This document shows, one piece after another, positions 8,719 through 15,937 of a DNA stretch of 64,000 bases. The stretch spans positions 1,488,001 through 1,552,000 of the forward strand of contig NZ_CP010979.1 of NCBI RefSeq assembly GCF_000498395.2. The letters are read 5' to 3'. Origin of the DNA: Pseudomonas putida S13.1.2 (GTDB taxonomy: Bacteria > Pseudomonadota > Gammaproteobacteria > Pseudomonadales > Pseudomonadaceae). The notes under the pieces are model-generated. The model was given only the letters and a program-made list of their open reading frames with translations, did not search any database and was not told the origin of the DNA. The translations under genes were made by a program, and so were the position numbers. The first letter of the stretch is position 1. Every line of letters starts with the position of its first letter.

Positions 8719-10343
8719 GGCTGCGCGACCTGGATGTCACTGAGGAACGCAAAGCCTTCGGCGGTCCAGCGAAAGTCCTTGACCCTAGGTGCTGTGGCGG
8801 CTTGCCACACGCGTTCGTACAGCGGGAACGCCGAGGCTTCGTCAACCAGCAGGTCTTGGAGCTGGCCATAGGCCTGGGCGCGTTGGTCGTCGCGGGTGGC
8901 GGTAATGCCGTTGTCGAACAAGGTCTGCGCCTTGGCCAAGGTGTGTGGCTCGTAAGTATTGGTGGCCAAGGTGGCACTACTGGCGGCGCGTGGGTCGAGG
9001 ATGGTCTGCAGGATGATCGGATCGGCGCGCGTCATGTAGGTGGAGGTGAGGTCGTAGTTGCCCGAGGCGTTGCCGGCCACCCATTCGGCACGGGTCAGCA
9101 CGTTCAGCTTGAGGTCGATGCCGACCTTGCGCAGTTGGTCTTGCACCAGCACATCGCCGGCGCTTTCGGCGGGGGAGATGTTGTAGCGCAGGGTCAGGCG
9201 TTTGCCGTCCTTGTGCCGGTAGCCGTCGTCCCCCTTGCTCCAGCCGGCGGCATCCAGCAGGCGCTCGGCGCCCTGCGGGTCGTAGGCCAGCTTGTCGGCT
9301 TGGGGCTTGAAGTACGGCGTGGTCACGTCATACACCCCGGTCACCACCGGGAACTCGGCGTTGTATACGGTGTGGGCGTAGCTGGTGCGGTCGATTGCTT
9401 TCTGCAGGGCCAGGCGCACCTGGCGGTCGCCCAGCAGGCGGTCGTTGCGGGTGTTGGGGTAGAGGTTGAGCGCCGGGCCTGGCAACGAGCGGCTCTGGAT
9501 GGTCGCGCCTTTTGCCTGGAACAGCTTCAGGTCAACTTCGGAAAACGGGTTGCGTGGCCAAAGGATGTCCGCCTTGCCTTGCAGGAACAGGCCGTTGCGC
9601 ACGCTTTCTTCGGGGATGTAGCTGATTTCCACGCGGTCCAGGTGGGCGGCGCCTGGGTTTTTGACGTTGGCGGAGGCCCAGGCATAGTCCGCCCGCTTGA
9701 CCAGGCGTGCGCCTACTTCCGGGGTGTAGTGTTCGAGGATGAACGGGCCGGTGCCGATGATCTTGCCCAGCGAACGCTCCTGGGCGGTTAGCGCGTAGGA
9801 GGCCGGGGCGAGGATGGCCAGGTTGGTGGTGGAGGTGGCCTGCAGGAAGCCGGCGTTGGGCCGCGACAGCACCAGGCGCACGGTGAACGGGTCGACCACT
9901 TCGGCATGGTCAAAACCGGCCAGGTAGGTGGCGCCGAACGTGGCAGGCAGTTGTGCCGCGAAAGCCTTGTTGCTGTCGAAGGCGGTTTTCACGGCTTGAG
10001 CGTCGAAGCGCTCGCCGTTGCTGAAGGAGACGTCCTGGCGCAGGTGGAAGGTGTACTGCAGCGCGTCGTCACTGACCTCCCAGCTGCTGGCCAGCCAAGG
10101 GATGATGCGGCCTGTGGCCGGGTCCTGGTCGGTGAGCGATTCGGCGACGTTGCGCAGCAGTACGCGGTGTTCCAGCCAGTAGACCTGGAACGGGTCGACG
10201 CTGACCAGCGTGGTGTTGTCGCCCCAGAAGGCGATGTTCAGGGTTTTGCTGGTGGCATCTTCGCCGGAGGGGGAGCAGGCGGCGAGCGTGAAGCCCAGGG
10301 TGGTGCAGGCCAGCAGGCTTCGGGCCAGGTGAAGTGGAGGCAT
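8715..10343 (-). CDS. ABC transporter substrate-binding lipoprotein (family 5, peptide/nickel type)
   Basis: The chosen ATG at 10343 has AAGGA seven bases upstream and opens a lipoprotein signal, MPPLHLARSLLACTTLGFTLAAC, with Cys about 23 as lipidation site. The mature part (about 520 residues) follows the family-5 binding-protein plan: VSVDPFQVYWLEHRVLLRNVAESLTD near the N-terminus, SWEVSDDALQYTFHLRQDVSFSNGERFDA near 115-145 and repeated YDPQGAERLLDAAGW near 390. It delivers ligand to the DppB/DppC pair encoded downstream. Relatives bind peptides, opines, nickel or glutathione. The neighbouring oxygenase and dehydrogenase genes hint at an organosulfur ligand, which is inference only. Confidence 0.9.
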   Translation of the reverse strand: MPPLHLARSLLACTTLGFTLAACSPSGEDATSKTLNIAFWGDNTTLVSVDPFQVYWLEHRVLLRNVAESLTDQDPATGRIIPWLASSWEVSDDALQYTFHLRQDVSFSNGERFDAQAVKTAFDSNKAFAAQLPATFGATYLAGFDHAEVVDPFTVRLVLSRPNAGFLQATSTTNLAILAPASYALTAQERSLGKIIGTGPFILEHYTPEVGARLVKRADYAWASANVKNPGAAHLDRVEISYIPEESVRNGLFLQGKADILWPRNPFSEVDLKLFQAKGATIQSRSLPGPALNLYPNTRNDRLLGDRQVRLALQKAIDRTSYAHTVYNAEFPVVTGVYDVTTPYFKPQADKLAYDPQGAERLLDAAGWSKGDDGYRHKDGKRLTLRYNISPAESAGDVLVQDQLRKVGIDLKLNVLTRAEWVAGNASGNYDLTSTYMTRADPIILQTILDPRAASSATLATNTYEPHTLAKAQTLFDNGITATRDDQRAQAYGQLQDLLVDEASAFPLYERVWQAATAPRVKDFRWTAEGFAFLSDIQVAQP

Positions 10344-10379
10344 TGGGTGATCCTTCAATGGGATATGAGGTGTTTGTTC

Positions 10380-10475
10380 GGGCCCTATCGCCGGCAAGCC
10401 AGCTCCCACAGGATCACCACAGGCCTGAGTCCGGTGGAGTTCCTGTGGAAGCGGGTTTACCTGCGAAGAGGCCCG
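10380..10475. repeat. REP pair with mosaic arms
   Basis: The left arm (10381-10411) is of the cgccggcaagccagctcccacag type, while the right arm (10442-10474) is of the gaagcgggtttacctgcgaagagg type. They pair only at the CCCACAGG/CCTGTGG tips and in the outer GGCCC. This element interrupts the 152-base gap between the aldolase and binding-protein genes. Confidence 0.65.
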
Positions 10476-10495
10476 CACAGGCCACAGAAAACCTG

Positions 10496-11290
10496 TCAGT
10501 CCTGGTAATCCAGCCCCTCCCGGTCCAGCTGCCGGATCAGCGCATCCCAGTGCCGCTGGATCCCTTCACCCAACCCGTCGGAAAACCGCTTGGACTGCTC
10601 ATGCACCTTGGCAATCGCCGCCGGCGCAGCATGCAGCAACTGGTCGTTGCCCCCGGCCTGCGCTGCGACCTGGATGTTGCAGGCCCGCTCCAGCCCGTGC
10701 AGTTCACGGAAGGCATGCTCCACGCTGACACCCCCGGTCAGCAGGCCATGGTTGCGCAGGATGAGGATGTTGCTGTCGCCCAGGTTGGCCACCAGCCGCT
10801 GCTGCTCGTCCAGGTCCAGGGCGACGCCTTCGTAGTCGTGGTAGGCCACCCGGCTGTAATACGCCAGGGCGTGCTGCGAGATCGGCAGCAGGCCGTCGCG
10901 CTGGGCCGACACCGCCGCGCCATCGCGGGTGTGGGTGTGCAGCACGGCCTTGAGGTCATGCCGGGCGCGGTGGATCGCGCTGTGAATCACATAGCCCGCC
11001 TGGTTGATGCCCAGGCCCAGCGGGTCGTCGATGATGGTGCCATCCACGTCCACCTTCACCAGGTTGGACGCGGTGATCTCGTCGAACAGCAGGCCAAAGG
11101 CATTGATCAGAAAGTGCTCGTCAGGCCCCGGCACGCGTGCCGAGAAGTGTGTGTAGATGTGGTCGGTCCAGCGGAACAGCGCGGCCAGGCGGTAGGCGGC
11201 GGCCAGTTTGACCCGCACCTCCCATTCTTCGGCGCTGACCCGTTGGCGTACGGTGTTTTCCTGGGCGATGACGACAGACAGTGCAGTCAT
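10496..11290 (-). CDS. Class II aldolase/adducin-family protein
   Basis: A 264-residue protein from the ATG at 11290. Metal-ligand signatures are HTHTRDGAAV near residue 120 and the later RNHGLLTGG near 183, as in fuculose-phosphate aldolase and its relatives; an active-site acidic residue is harder to place. Members cleave or decarboxylate phosphorylated sugars and related hydroxy acids, but many adducin-like family members in oxidative clusters have no proven reaction. The gene follows the 2-hydroxyacid dehydrogenase by 23 bases in the same operon. The reading frame extends upstream to 11902 only as a shadow of that dehydrogenase. Confidence 0.85.
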   Translation of the reverse strand: MTALSVVIAQENTVRQRVSAEEWEVRVKLAAAYRLAALFRWTDHIYTHFSARVPGPDEHFLINAFGLLFDEITASNLVKVDVDGTIIDDPLGLGINQAGYVIHSAIHRARHDLKAVLHTHTRDGAAVSAQRDGLLPISQHALAYYSRVAYHDYEGVALDLDEQQRLVANLGDSNILILRNHGLLTGGVSVEHAFRELHGLERACNIQVAAQAGGNDQLLHAAPAAIAKVHEQSKRFSDGLGEGIQRHWDALIRQLDREGLDYQD

Positions 11291-11313
11291 GGTGTTCTCC
11301 AATAGGTGTGGGT

Positions 11314-12258
11314 TCAGTAGCCGCGCTGGGTGTCGACCAGGTTGTGCAGCGGCGCCTGTTCGCGGTAACGGGCAAAGTTGTCGAGGAATGCCTCGAGCAG
11401 CGCGGGGTAGCCGTCCTCGGAAATCGCCGAAGTGTGCGGCGACAGGAATACCCGAGGGTGGTGATAAAGCGGGTGGCCTGCTGGCAACGGTTCGGGTTCG
11501 GTGACATCGAGGCTGGCGCGGCCGATCAGCCCGTTGTCCAGGGCTTCGAGCAGGGCGCCCTGGTCCAGCAGCCCGCCACGGGCGATGTTGATCAGGTGCA
11601 GCCCGGGTTTGGCGTTGGCCAGCACCTGGCGGTCGATCAGGCCACGGGTGGCGGGGGTGAGCGGGGCGGCGATGACCAGGTGGTCGCTGCCGGCAAACAG
11701 CTGCTGCAGGTTGTCGACGCGCTGCACGCCCGGCACCTCGGCAATGGGTTGGCCTGGGCGGTTCAGCGCCAGTACCGGCATGCCCAGGGCGTTTGCCTTG
11801 CGTGCCAGGCTCTGGCCGATGCTGCCGAACCCGAAGATGCCCAAGGTGCGGCCACGTACCGGGGCCAGCGGGGTCAGTCGCCAGTCGGCGTCCTTGACCC
11901 ACAGGCCCGGCAGCTGCTTGGCCGCGGCAAACACCAGGGCCAGTGCGAATTCGGCCACCTGCTCAGCATTGGCGCCGCGGCCACTGGTGACCGGCGGGCC
12001 CTGAAACACCCAGTCGGGGTAGAAGTCGATGCCCGAGGACACTACCTGCACCCAGCGCAACGACCACGGCCAGCCGGCTGGCGGGTTGTCCACGCGGTTA
12101 CCGCGCACATTGATCGGGCGCACGATGAACACGTCGGCGGGCACGTCCAGCTGCAACTGGCCCGGGGCGATATCGATCACCTCGTGGTCGGGCAAGCGGT
12201 CGCGCAGGTATTGGTTGGCCGGTGCGTCCAGCTGGCTGGCGATGATCGAGTGGCTCAT
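11314..12258 (-). CDS. D-2-hydroxyacid dehydrogenase family protein
   Basis: A 314-residue NAD(P)-dependent dehydrogenase starting at the ATG at 12258 (MSHSIIASQL), which overlaps the preceding stop by four bases. The Rossmann motif reads GIFGFGSIGQ near residue 148. The catalytic Arg is in INIARGGL, the Glu in DVTEPEPLP and the His in SPHTS. It should interconvert a 2-keto acid and a 2-hydroxy acid in the cytoplasm. It lies between the acyl-CoA-dehydrogenase-like flavoprotein and the class II aldolase, so it probably handles the carbon skeleton left after oxidation of the imported compound; that last step is inference. Confidence 0.88.
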   Translation of the reverse strand: MSHSIIASQLDAPANQYLRDRLPDHEVIDIAPGQLQLDVPADVFIVRPINVRGNRVDNPPAGWPWSLRWVQVVSSGIDFYPDWVFQGPPVTSGRGANAEQVAEFALALVFAAAKQLPGLWVKDADWRLTPLAPVRGRTLGIFGFGSIGQSLARKANALGMPVLALNRPGQPIAEVPGVQRVDNLQQLFAGSDHLVIAAPLTPATRGLIDRQVLANAKPGLHLINIARGGLLDQGALLEALDNGLIGRASLDVTEPEPLPAGHPLYHHPRVFLSPHTSAISEDGYPALLEAFLDNFARYREQAPLHNLVDTQRGY

Positions 12259-13391
12259 GCCGCCACCTCCGCCAGGGCGGCACGGCCGACATGGCCGAGC
12301 ACAACGTCGTCCTGAGGCGTGTGGATGCGGCTGCACAGCACATCACGGTAGTGCCGCTCCAGCGGGTTGCGCCGCGACAGGCCAGGATTGCCCGCGGCCT
12401 CGATGGCCAGTTCCACGGCCTGGATGGCGTTGCGGCTGACCAGGTGCTTGAGCTGCCCGGCGTGGCGCGGATCGACCTGCCCGGTCACGGCCGCGTTCAA
12501 CAGGCTCTGGTTGGCGAACAGCAAGGTGTCGATACGCCCAACCACGTCCTGGAAACGTGGCAGGCTGGCCAGCGGTGCACCGAGGTTGGATGGCGCGCGC
12601 TGGTTCAGGAACTGCACCAGCCAGTCGCGTGCGGCCTGGGCCACCCCGTCGTACAGCGCAGGCAGCAACACTGCCATCCACAGCAGGCCGGTGCTGTCGA
12701 GCTCGGCGCGCGGTGCGCTGGCCGGGCTGACGCTGACGGCATGATCGAGCGGGATCAGCACCTCGTCGAACTGCACTTCATGGCTGCAGGTGGCGCGCAT
12801 GCCCAGGTGGTCCCAGTCTTCGACGATACGGATGCCCGGGGTGTCCTTGTGCACAAGGAAGCCGCCCACCAGTGGGTCTTGGTCGTCGCTGCGGGCCCAT
12901 ACCAGGTACCAGGTCAGGCCATGGCTGCCGGTGGAGTAGATCTTGCGCCCGGACAACCGCCAGCCCTCGGCGGTGCGCCGGGCGACGGTGGCCGGCAGGC
13001 CGCCGCGGGCGGGTGTGCCCAGTTCGGGTTCGACGCGAAACGCGTTGATCAGCGCGCCGTCGGCCACCGCGTCGCGGGCCACCTGTAGGCGCAGGTGCTC
13101 GGGCCAGCGGTCTTCGTCCTGCAGGCGAAAGTGCTGCAGGTACTGCATTACGAGGATCAGTGCGGTGGACGGGCAACCTTTGCCGACCGCGGCGATGACC
13201 TGGCGCGCACTGGCCAGGTCGGCGCCACCGCCACCCAAGTCGCGGGGCACGGTGAAACCCAGCAGGCCGTGGCGGTGCAGCAGGTCGAAGTTGTCGGCGG
13301 GGAACCGGCCGCTGCGGTCGTAGCGTTCGGCGTTGGCGGCCAGGGCCTGGGTGAGTTCGGCAAGGGCGCTGGCGGAAGGGGGGTGACTCAT
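12255..13391 (-). CDS. Acyl-CoA-dehydrogenase-family flavoprotein, SfnC/DszC-like
   Basis: A 378-residue protein with the acyl-CoA dehydrogenase fold: an N-terminal helical domain ending FTVPRDLGGGGADLASA near residue 60, a beta domain with GRKIYSTGSHGLTWYLVWA near 150 and FLVHKDTPGIRIVEDWDHLGMRAT near 178-202, and a C-terminal helical domain. The absence of a clear acyl-CoA catalytic Glu segment and the overall sequence style point to the oxygenase-like branch (SfnC, DszC) that uses reduced flavin on sulfur or nitrogen compounds rather than a fatty-acyl-CoA dehydrogenase. It is first in the operon with the 2-hydroxyacid dehydrogenase and aldolase. The promoter element it shares with 5019-5046 lies about 60-90 bases upstream. 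Confidence 0.8.
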   Translation of the reverse strand: MSHPPSASALAELTQALAANAERYDRSGRFPADNFDLLHRHGLLGFTVPRDLGGGGADLASARQVIAAVGKGCPSTALILVMQYLQHFRLQDEDRWPEHLRLQVARDAVADGALINAFRVEPELGTPARGGLPATVARRTAEGWRLSGRKIYSTGSHGLTWYLVWARSDDQDPLVGGFLVHKDTPGIRIVEDWDHLGMRATCSHEVQFDEVLIPLDHAVSVSPASAPRAELDSTGLLWMAVLLPALYDGVAQAARDWLVQFLNQRAPSNLGAPLASLPRFQDVVGRIDTLLFANQSLLNAAVTGQVDPRHAGQLKHLVSRNAIQAVELAIEAAGNPGLSRRNPLERHYRDVLCSRIHTPQDDVVLGHVGRAALAEVAA

Positions 13392-13453
13392 GGGTATTCA
13401 TCCCTGGAACACGGTGGGTTTCTAAGACCGTATTCGTATGGATGATCGCTGTA

Positions 13454-13481
13454 AAAGTCTTTTTGGTTCTATGCTAAGTAT
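13454..13481 (-). promoter_or_regulatory. Upstream element shared with 5019-5046
   Basis: On the minus strand it carries the exact core TTAGCATAGAAC found upstream of the monooxygenase gene at 4822. It sits 63-90 bases before the flavoprotein start, inside the 264-base gap after the LysR gene and in an AT-rich stretch unlike the surrounding DNA. This is compatible with an activator site of a sulfur-starvation regulator such as a CysB-type LysR protein, but the identity is not shown. Confidence 0.5.
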
Positions 13482-13539
13482 TAACAGTAAGAATTACATG
13501 AGTATTTAGTTATGCGAGTTGGTTATTTTATTGCCAGTG

Positions 13540-13592
13540 AAATCCTTGGGCTGCCACGCAGCCCAATCGCGACGCAAGGCCGCTCCCACAGT
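13540..13592. repeat. Single REP unit
   Basis: One REP half (GGGCTGCCACGCAGCCC hairpin followed by tcgcgacgcaaggccgctcccaca) lies just after the LysR stop, with no inverted partner nearby. Solitary copies are common among putida REPs. Confidence 0.6.
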
Positions 13593-13655
13593 GATCGCCC
13601 AATCTTTTAGATTTTGCTCAAGACAGTTGCTCTCACAAGGGATTGCGATTTCAGC

Positions 13656-14546
13656 TCACCCGCACAGTTGCTGCCCGGCCACCCGGCCAAACTGCTCAAC
13701 CGGCTCCTGCAGGTTGCCCAGGTAGCGTGGGTGGAACAGCCACAAATCCACCTGCGGCTTGAAGTCCGTCACATTGACCACGTCCAGCGCATCGCGGTGG
13801 CGGCTGTTCTGCAACAAGGGCTCAGGCACCAGCCCAAGCCCCTGCCCATTGGCCACCAGCCCCAGTTGCAGCTCGGTGCCAAAGGTCTCCAGGTTGATCG
13901 ACAGCCTCAGCCCCTGTTCGCTCAGGGCGCGCTGCAACCCGGCGCGAAAGCCGCAACCATCGGGGTTGAGCACCCAGCCACGGGTGTAGCAGTCCTTGAG
14001 CTTGAGGCTGCGCTTGCCGGTACTGCCCTTGGCCGCTACCACCCGCAGCGGCATGCGGGCGATCGACTGGCTGGCAATGCCCTCGGGGAAGATCTTGCCG
14101 GGCGGGAACAGTGCCGCGGCGCCATCCAGCTCGCCGTTTTCCATGCGCGCGATCAGGCTGCTGCCCCAGCCACTGGTGACCTGGGTGCGCAGGTCAGGGT
14201 AGGTTTCCCGAATTTGTGCCAAGGCATCGAGCAGCACCACATCGCCAAGGGTTTGTGGCACGCCCAGGCGCAGGGTACCGGACGGGGCCCCGTCGTTGGC
14301 CACCAGCTCGCGCAGCGAGTCGATCTCACGCAAGATCGCCTTGCACTGCTCGTACACCCGCAGGCCCATGGGGGTGGGCTTGAGCGGCTTGGTGTTGCGG
14401 TCGAGCAGGGTGGCGCCCAAGTCTTCCTCGAAGTTCTGCACGCGGCGGGTGATGGCCGGCTGGGTCAGTTGCAGGGCCTCGGCGGCAAGGTTGGTCGACT
14501 GGCAACGGATGACCGCCACAAAGGCGTCCATGTCATCGATTTTCAT
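13656..14546 (-). CDS. LysR-family transcriptional regulator
   Basis: A 296-residue LysR protein. The N-terminal winged helix-turn-helix runs through residues 1-60 (AFVAVIRCQSTNLAAEALQL, then TQPAITRRVQNFEEDLG). The effector domain contains TLRLGVPQTLGDVVLLDAL and VLNPDGCGFRAGL. It is encoded just upstream of, and in line with, the flavoprotein operon, not divergent from it, and 84 bases downstream of the LacI gene. It may control the flavoprotein/dehydrogenase/aldolase/ABC unit through the 13454-13481 element, but that link is only positional. Confidence 0.88.
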   Translation of the reverse strand: MKIDDMDAFVAVIRCQSTNLAAEALQLTQPAITRRVQNFEEDLGATLLDRNTKPLKPTPMGLRVYEQCKAILREIDSLRELVANDGAPSGTLRLGVPQTLGDVVLLDALAQIRETYPDLRTQVTSGWGSSLIARMENGELDGAAALFPPGKIFPEGIASQSIARMPLRVVAAKGSTGKRSLKLKDCYTRGWVLNPDGCGFRAGLQRALSEQGLRLSINLETFGTELQLGLVANGQGLGLVPEPLLQNSRHRDALDVVNVTDFKPQVDLWLFHPRYLGNLQEPVEQFGRVAGQQLCG

Positions 14547-14630
14547 ATTCGGCGCTCACATATTGGGGCGGTGGGACATACCGTAGGAGAATAATCCTCA
14601 ATGGCCGGATTGTCACAGCGCCTGTGCAGC

Positions 14631-15677
14631 TCAAGCGCTCTCGCGGGCAATCAACTCACACGCCAACAGGTTGAGCCGTTGTACCTCACCCTCACATGCC
14701 ACCCCCCCCAAATGCTGCAGCACCCGCAACGCCGCTAGTTCGCCAATTTCCCGCGAGGGCGGGCGCAGGGTGGTCAGGCTGGGCAGCAGCATGTCGGCAA
14801 AGGGGTAGTCGCCAAAACCAACGATGGCCATGTCTTCGGGCAGGCGCAAACCGGCGCGCTGGCCCGCCAACAGGGCGCCGGCAGCCAGGTTGTCGTTGGC
14901 GAAGATGATCGCCTCGGGCCTTGGGTTGCGGCGGATCAAAGCCTCCATGGCCTGCTTGCCGGCCTCGAACGGTGCGGTGTCGGCGGAGGGCACGAACACC
15001 CAGGGTTCCAGCCCGGCTTCATGCAACGCTTCGACATAGCCATCGCGCCGCTCCAGCGCACTCAAGTCGCCGGCCGCGCTGTTTTGCACGAAAGCGATAC
15101 GCCGGTGGCCCTTGCCCAGCAGGTAGCGGCAGGCCTGGACACCCACCTGGTGATGAAGGAAACCCACTTGCAAGGGCGACCGCTCAGGGCGGTAGTCCCA
15201 GATTTCCACGACCGGTACGTCTGCGTCGGCCAGCATCTTTTCCGTGGCCGGGCTGTGGAAATGGCTGGTGACCACCAACGCTGCCGGCGACCAGCCGAGA
15301 AACGCCCGTACGGCACTTTCTTCCTGCGCTTCGCTGAAATAACTGGAGGCCAGCAACAGTTGGTAGCCATGGCTGCTGAGGGTGTCGCTGAAGGCCTGAA
15401 TAGTCTGGGCGAAAATCGGCCCGGAGATATTCGGGATCACCATACCGACAATGCGCCCACGGGCCGAGGCCAGCCCCCCGGCCACCAGGTTGGGCACATA
15501 GCCCAGCGCCTGCACGGCGGCTTCGATACGCTCGCGCAAAGGCGGCGACACCTGGTCTGGCTGGTTGAAGTAGCGCGACACGCTGATGGCCGAAACCTCA
15601 GCGGCGCGTGCTACCTCGGCGAGGGTGACACGGCCTGCGCCGCGGCGCTTGCGGGGGGGATCCTTGGCCTGGCTCAC
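14631..15677 (-). CDS. LacI-family transcriptional repressor
   Basis: A 348-residue repressor. The DNA-binding head is RVTLAEVARAAEVSAISVSRYFN with hinge VPNLVAGGLASARG at about residues 60-75, followed by the GntR-like periplasmic-binding-protein fold (GMVIPNISGPIFAQ, then IVGFGDYPFADMLLPSLTTLRPP near 285). LacI proteins usually respond to sugars or sugar acids. It is divergent from the TonB receptor gene at 15938, and the 260-base gap holds two near-identical GTTAGCGCTAAC palindromes, one just before its own gene, so it probably represses both directions. An 8-base C run (14702-14709, G8 on the coding strand) lies near the 3' end. Confidence 0.9.
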   Translation of the reverse strand: MSQAKDPPRKRRGAGRVTLAEVARAAEVSAISVSRYFNQPDQVSPPLRERIEAAVQALGYVPNLVAGGLASARGRIVGMVIPNISGPIFAQTIQAFSDTLSSHGYQLLLASSYFSEAQEESAVRAFLGWSPAALVVTSHFHSPATEKMLADADVPVVEIWDYRPERSPLQVGFLHHQVGVQACRYLLGKGHRRIAFVQNSAAGDLSALERRDGYVEALHEAGLEPWVFVPSADTAPFEAGKQAMEALIRRNPRPEAIIFANDNLAAGALLAGQRAGLRLPEDMAIVGFGDYPFADMLLPSLTTLRPPSREIGELAALRVLQHLGGVACEGEVQRLNLLACELIARESA

Positions 15678-15706
15678 CGGGCTGCCTCCTGGGGAAATGG
15701 CGCGAT

Positions 15707-15718
15707 GGTAGCGCTAAC
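15707..15718. promoter_or_regulatory. LacI-type operator, proximal to the repressor gene
   Basis: GGTAGCGCTAAC differs by one base from the perfect palindrome at 15809-15820. It lies 30 bases upstream of the LacI-family start codon, a position suited to autoregulation. Confidence 0.6.
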
Positions 15719-15771
15719 GGGAAGGCGGTTGGCAAATAGCTTTATTGCATATCAATCTGACTTTTAAGTAT

Positions 15772-15801
15772 TTGACGTGCTAAGCGAAGGCCTCTGATAC
15801 T
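15772..15801 (+). promoter_or_regulatory. Candidate promoter of the TonB receptor unit
   Basis: TTGACG (15772-15777) is followed after 18 bases by GATACT (15796-15801), a four-of-six match to a -10 box. The perfect LacI-type palindrome begins seven bases downstream, where a repressor would block initiation. Confidence 0.4.
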
Positions 15802-15807
15802 TGCTCA

Positions 15808-15821
15808 TGTTAGCGCTAACA
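15808..15821. promoter_or_regulatory. LacI-type operator, perfect 14-bp palindrome
   Basis: TGTTAGCGCTAACA is a perfect palindrome with the central CG typical of LacI/GalR operators. It lies just downstream of the candidate promoter and 117 bases upstream of the receptor start, with a second copy near the divergent LacI gene. Confidence 0.75.
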
Positions 15822-15937
15822 AGCGCAGCTGTTGGCAAGCGCCTGCCACTCGCACGAGCGAGACCAGACAACCACAGCAACTTTGTGTCGGCCCCGTCAG
15901 AAGGGGCCTGGTCTGGTTTCCCGAGGCAGTGAGCACC

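Noticed and set aside
10496..11902. 468-codon version of the aldolase gene
   Set aside because: The extra N-terminal part is out of frame with, and antisense-free overlap of, the 2-hydroxyacid dehydrogenase gene; family homology starts at the ATG at 11290.
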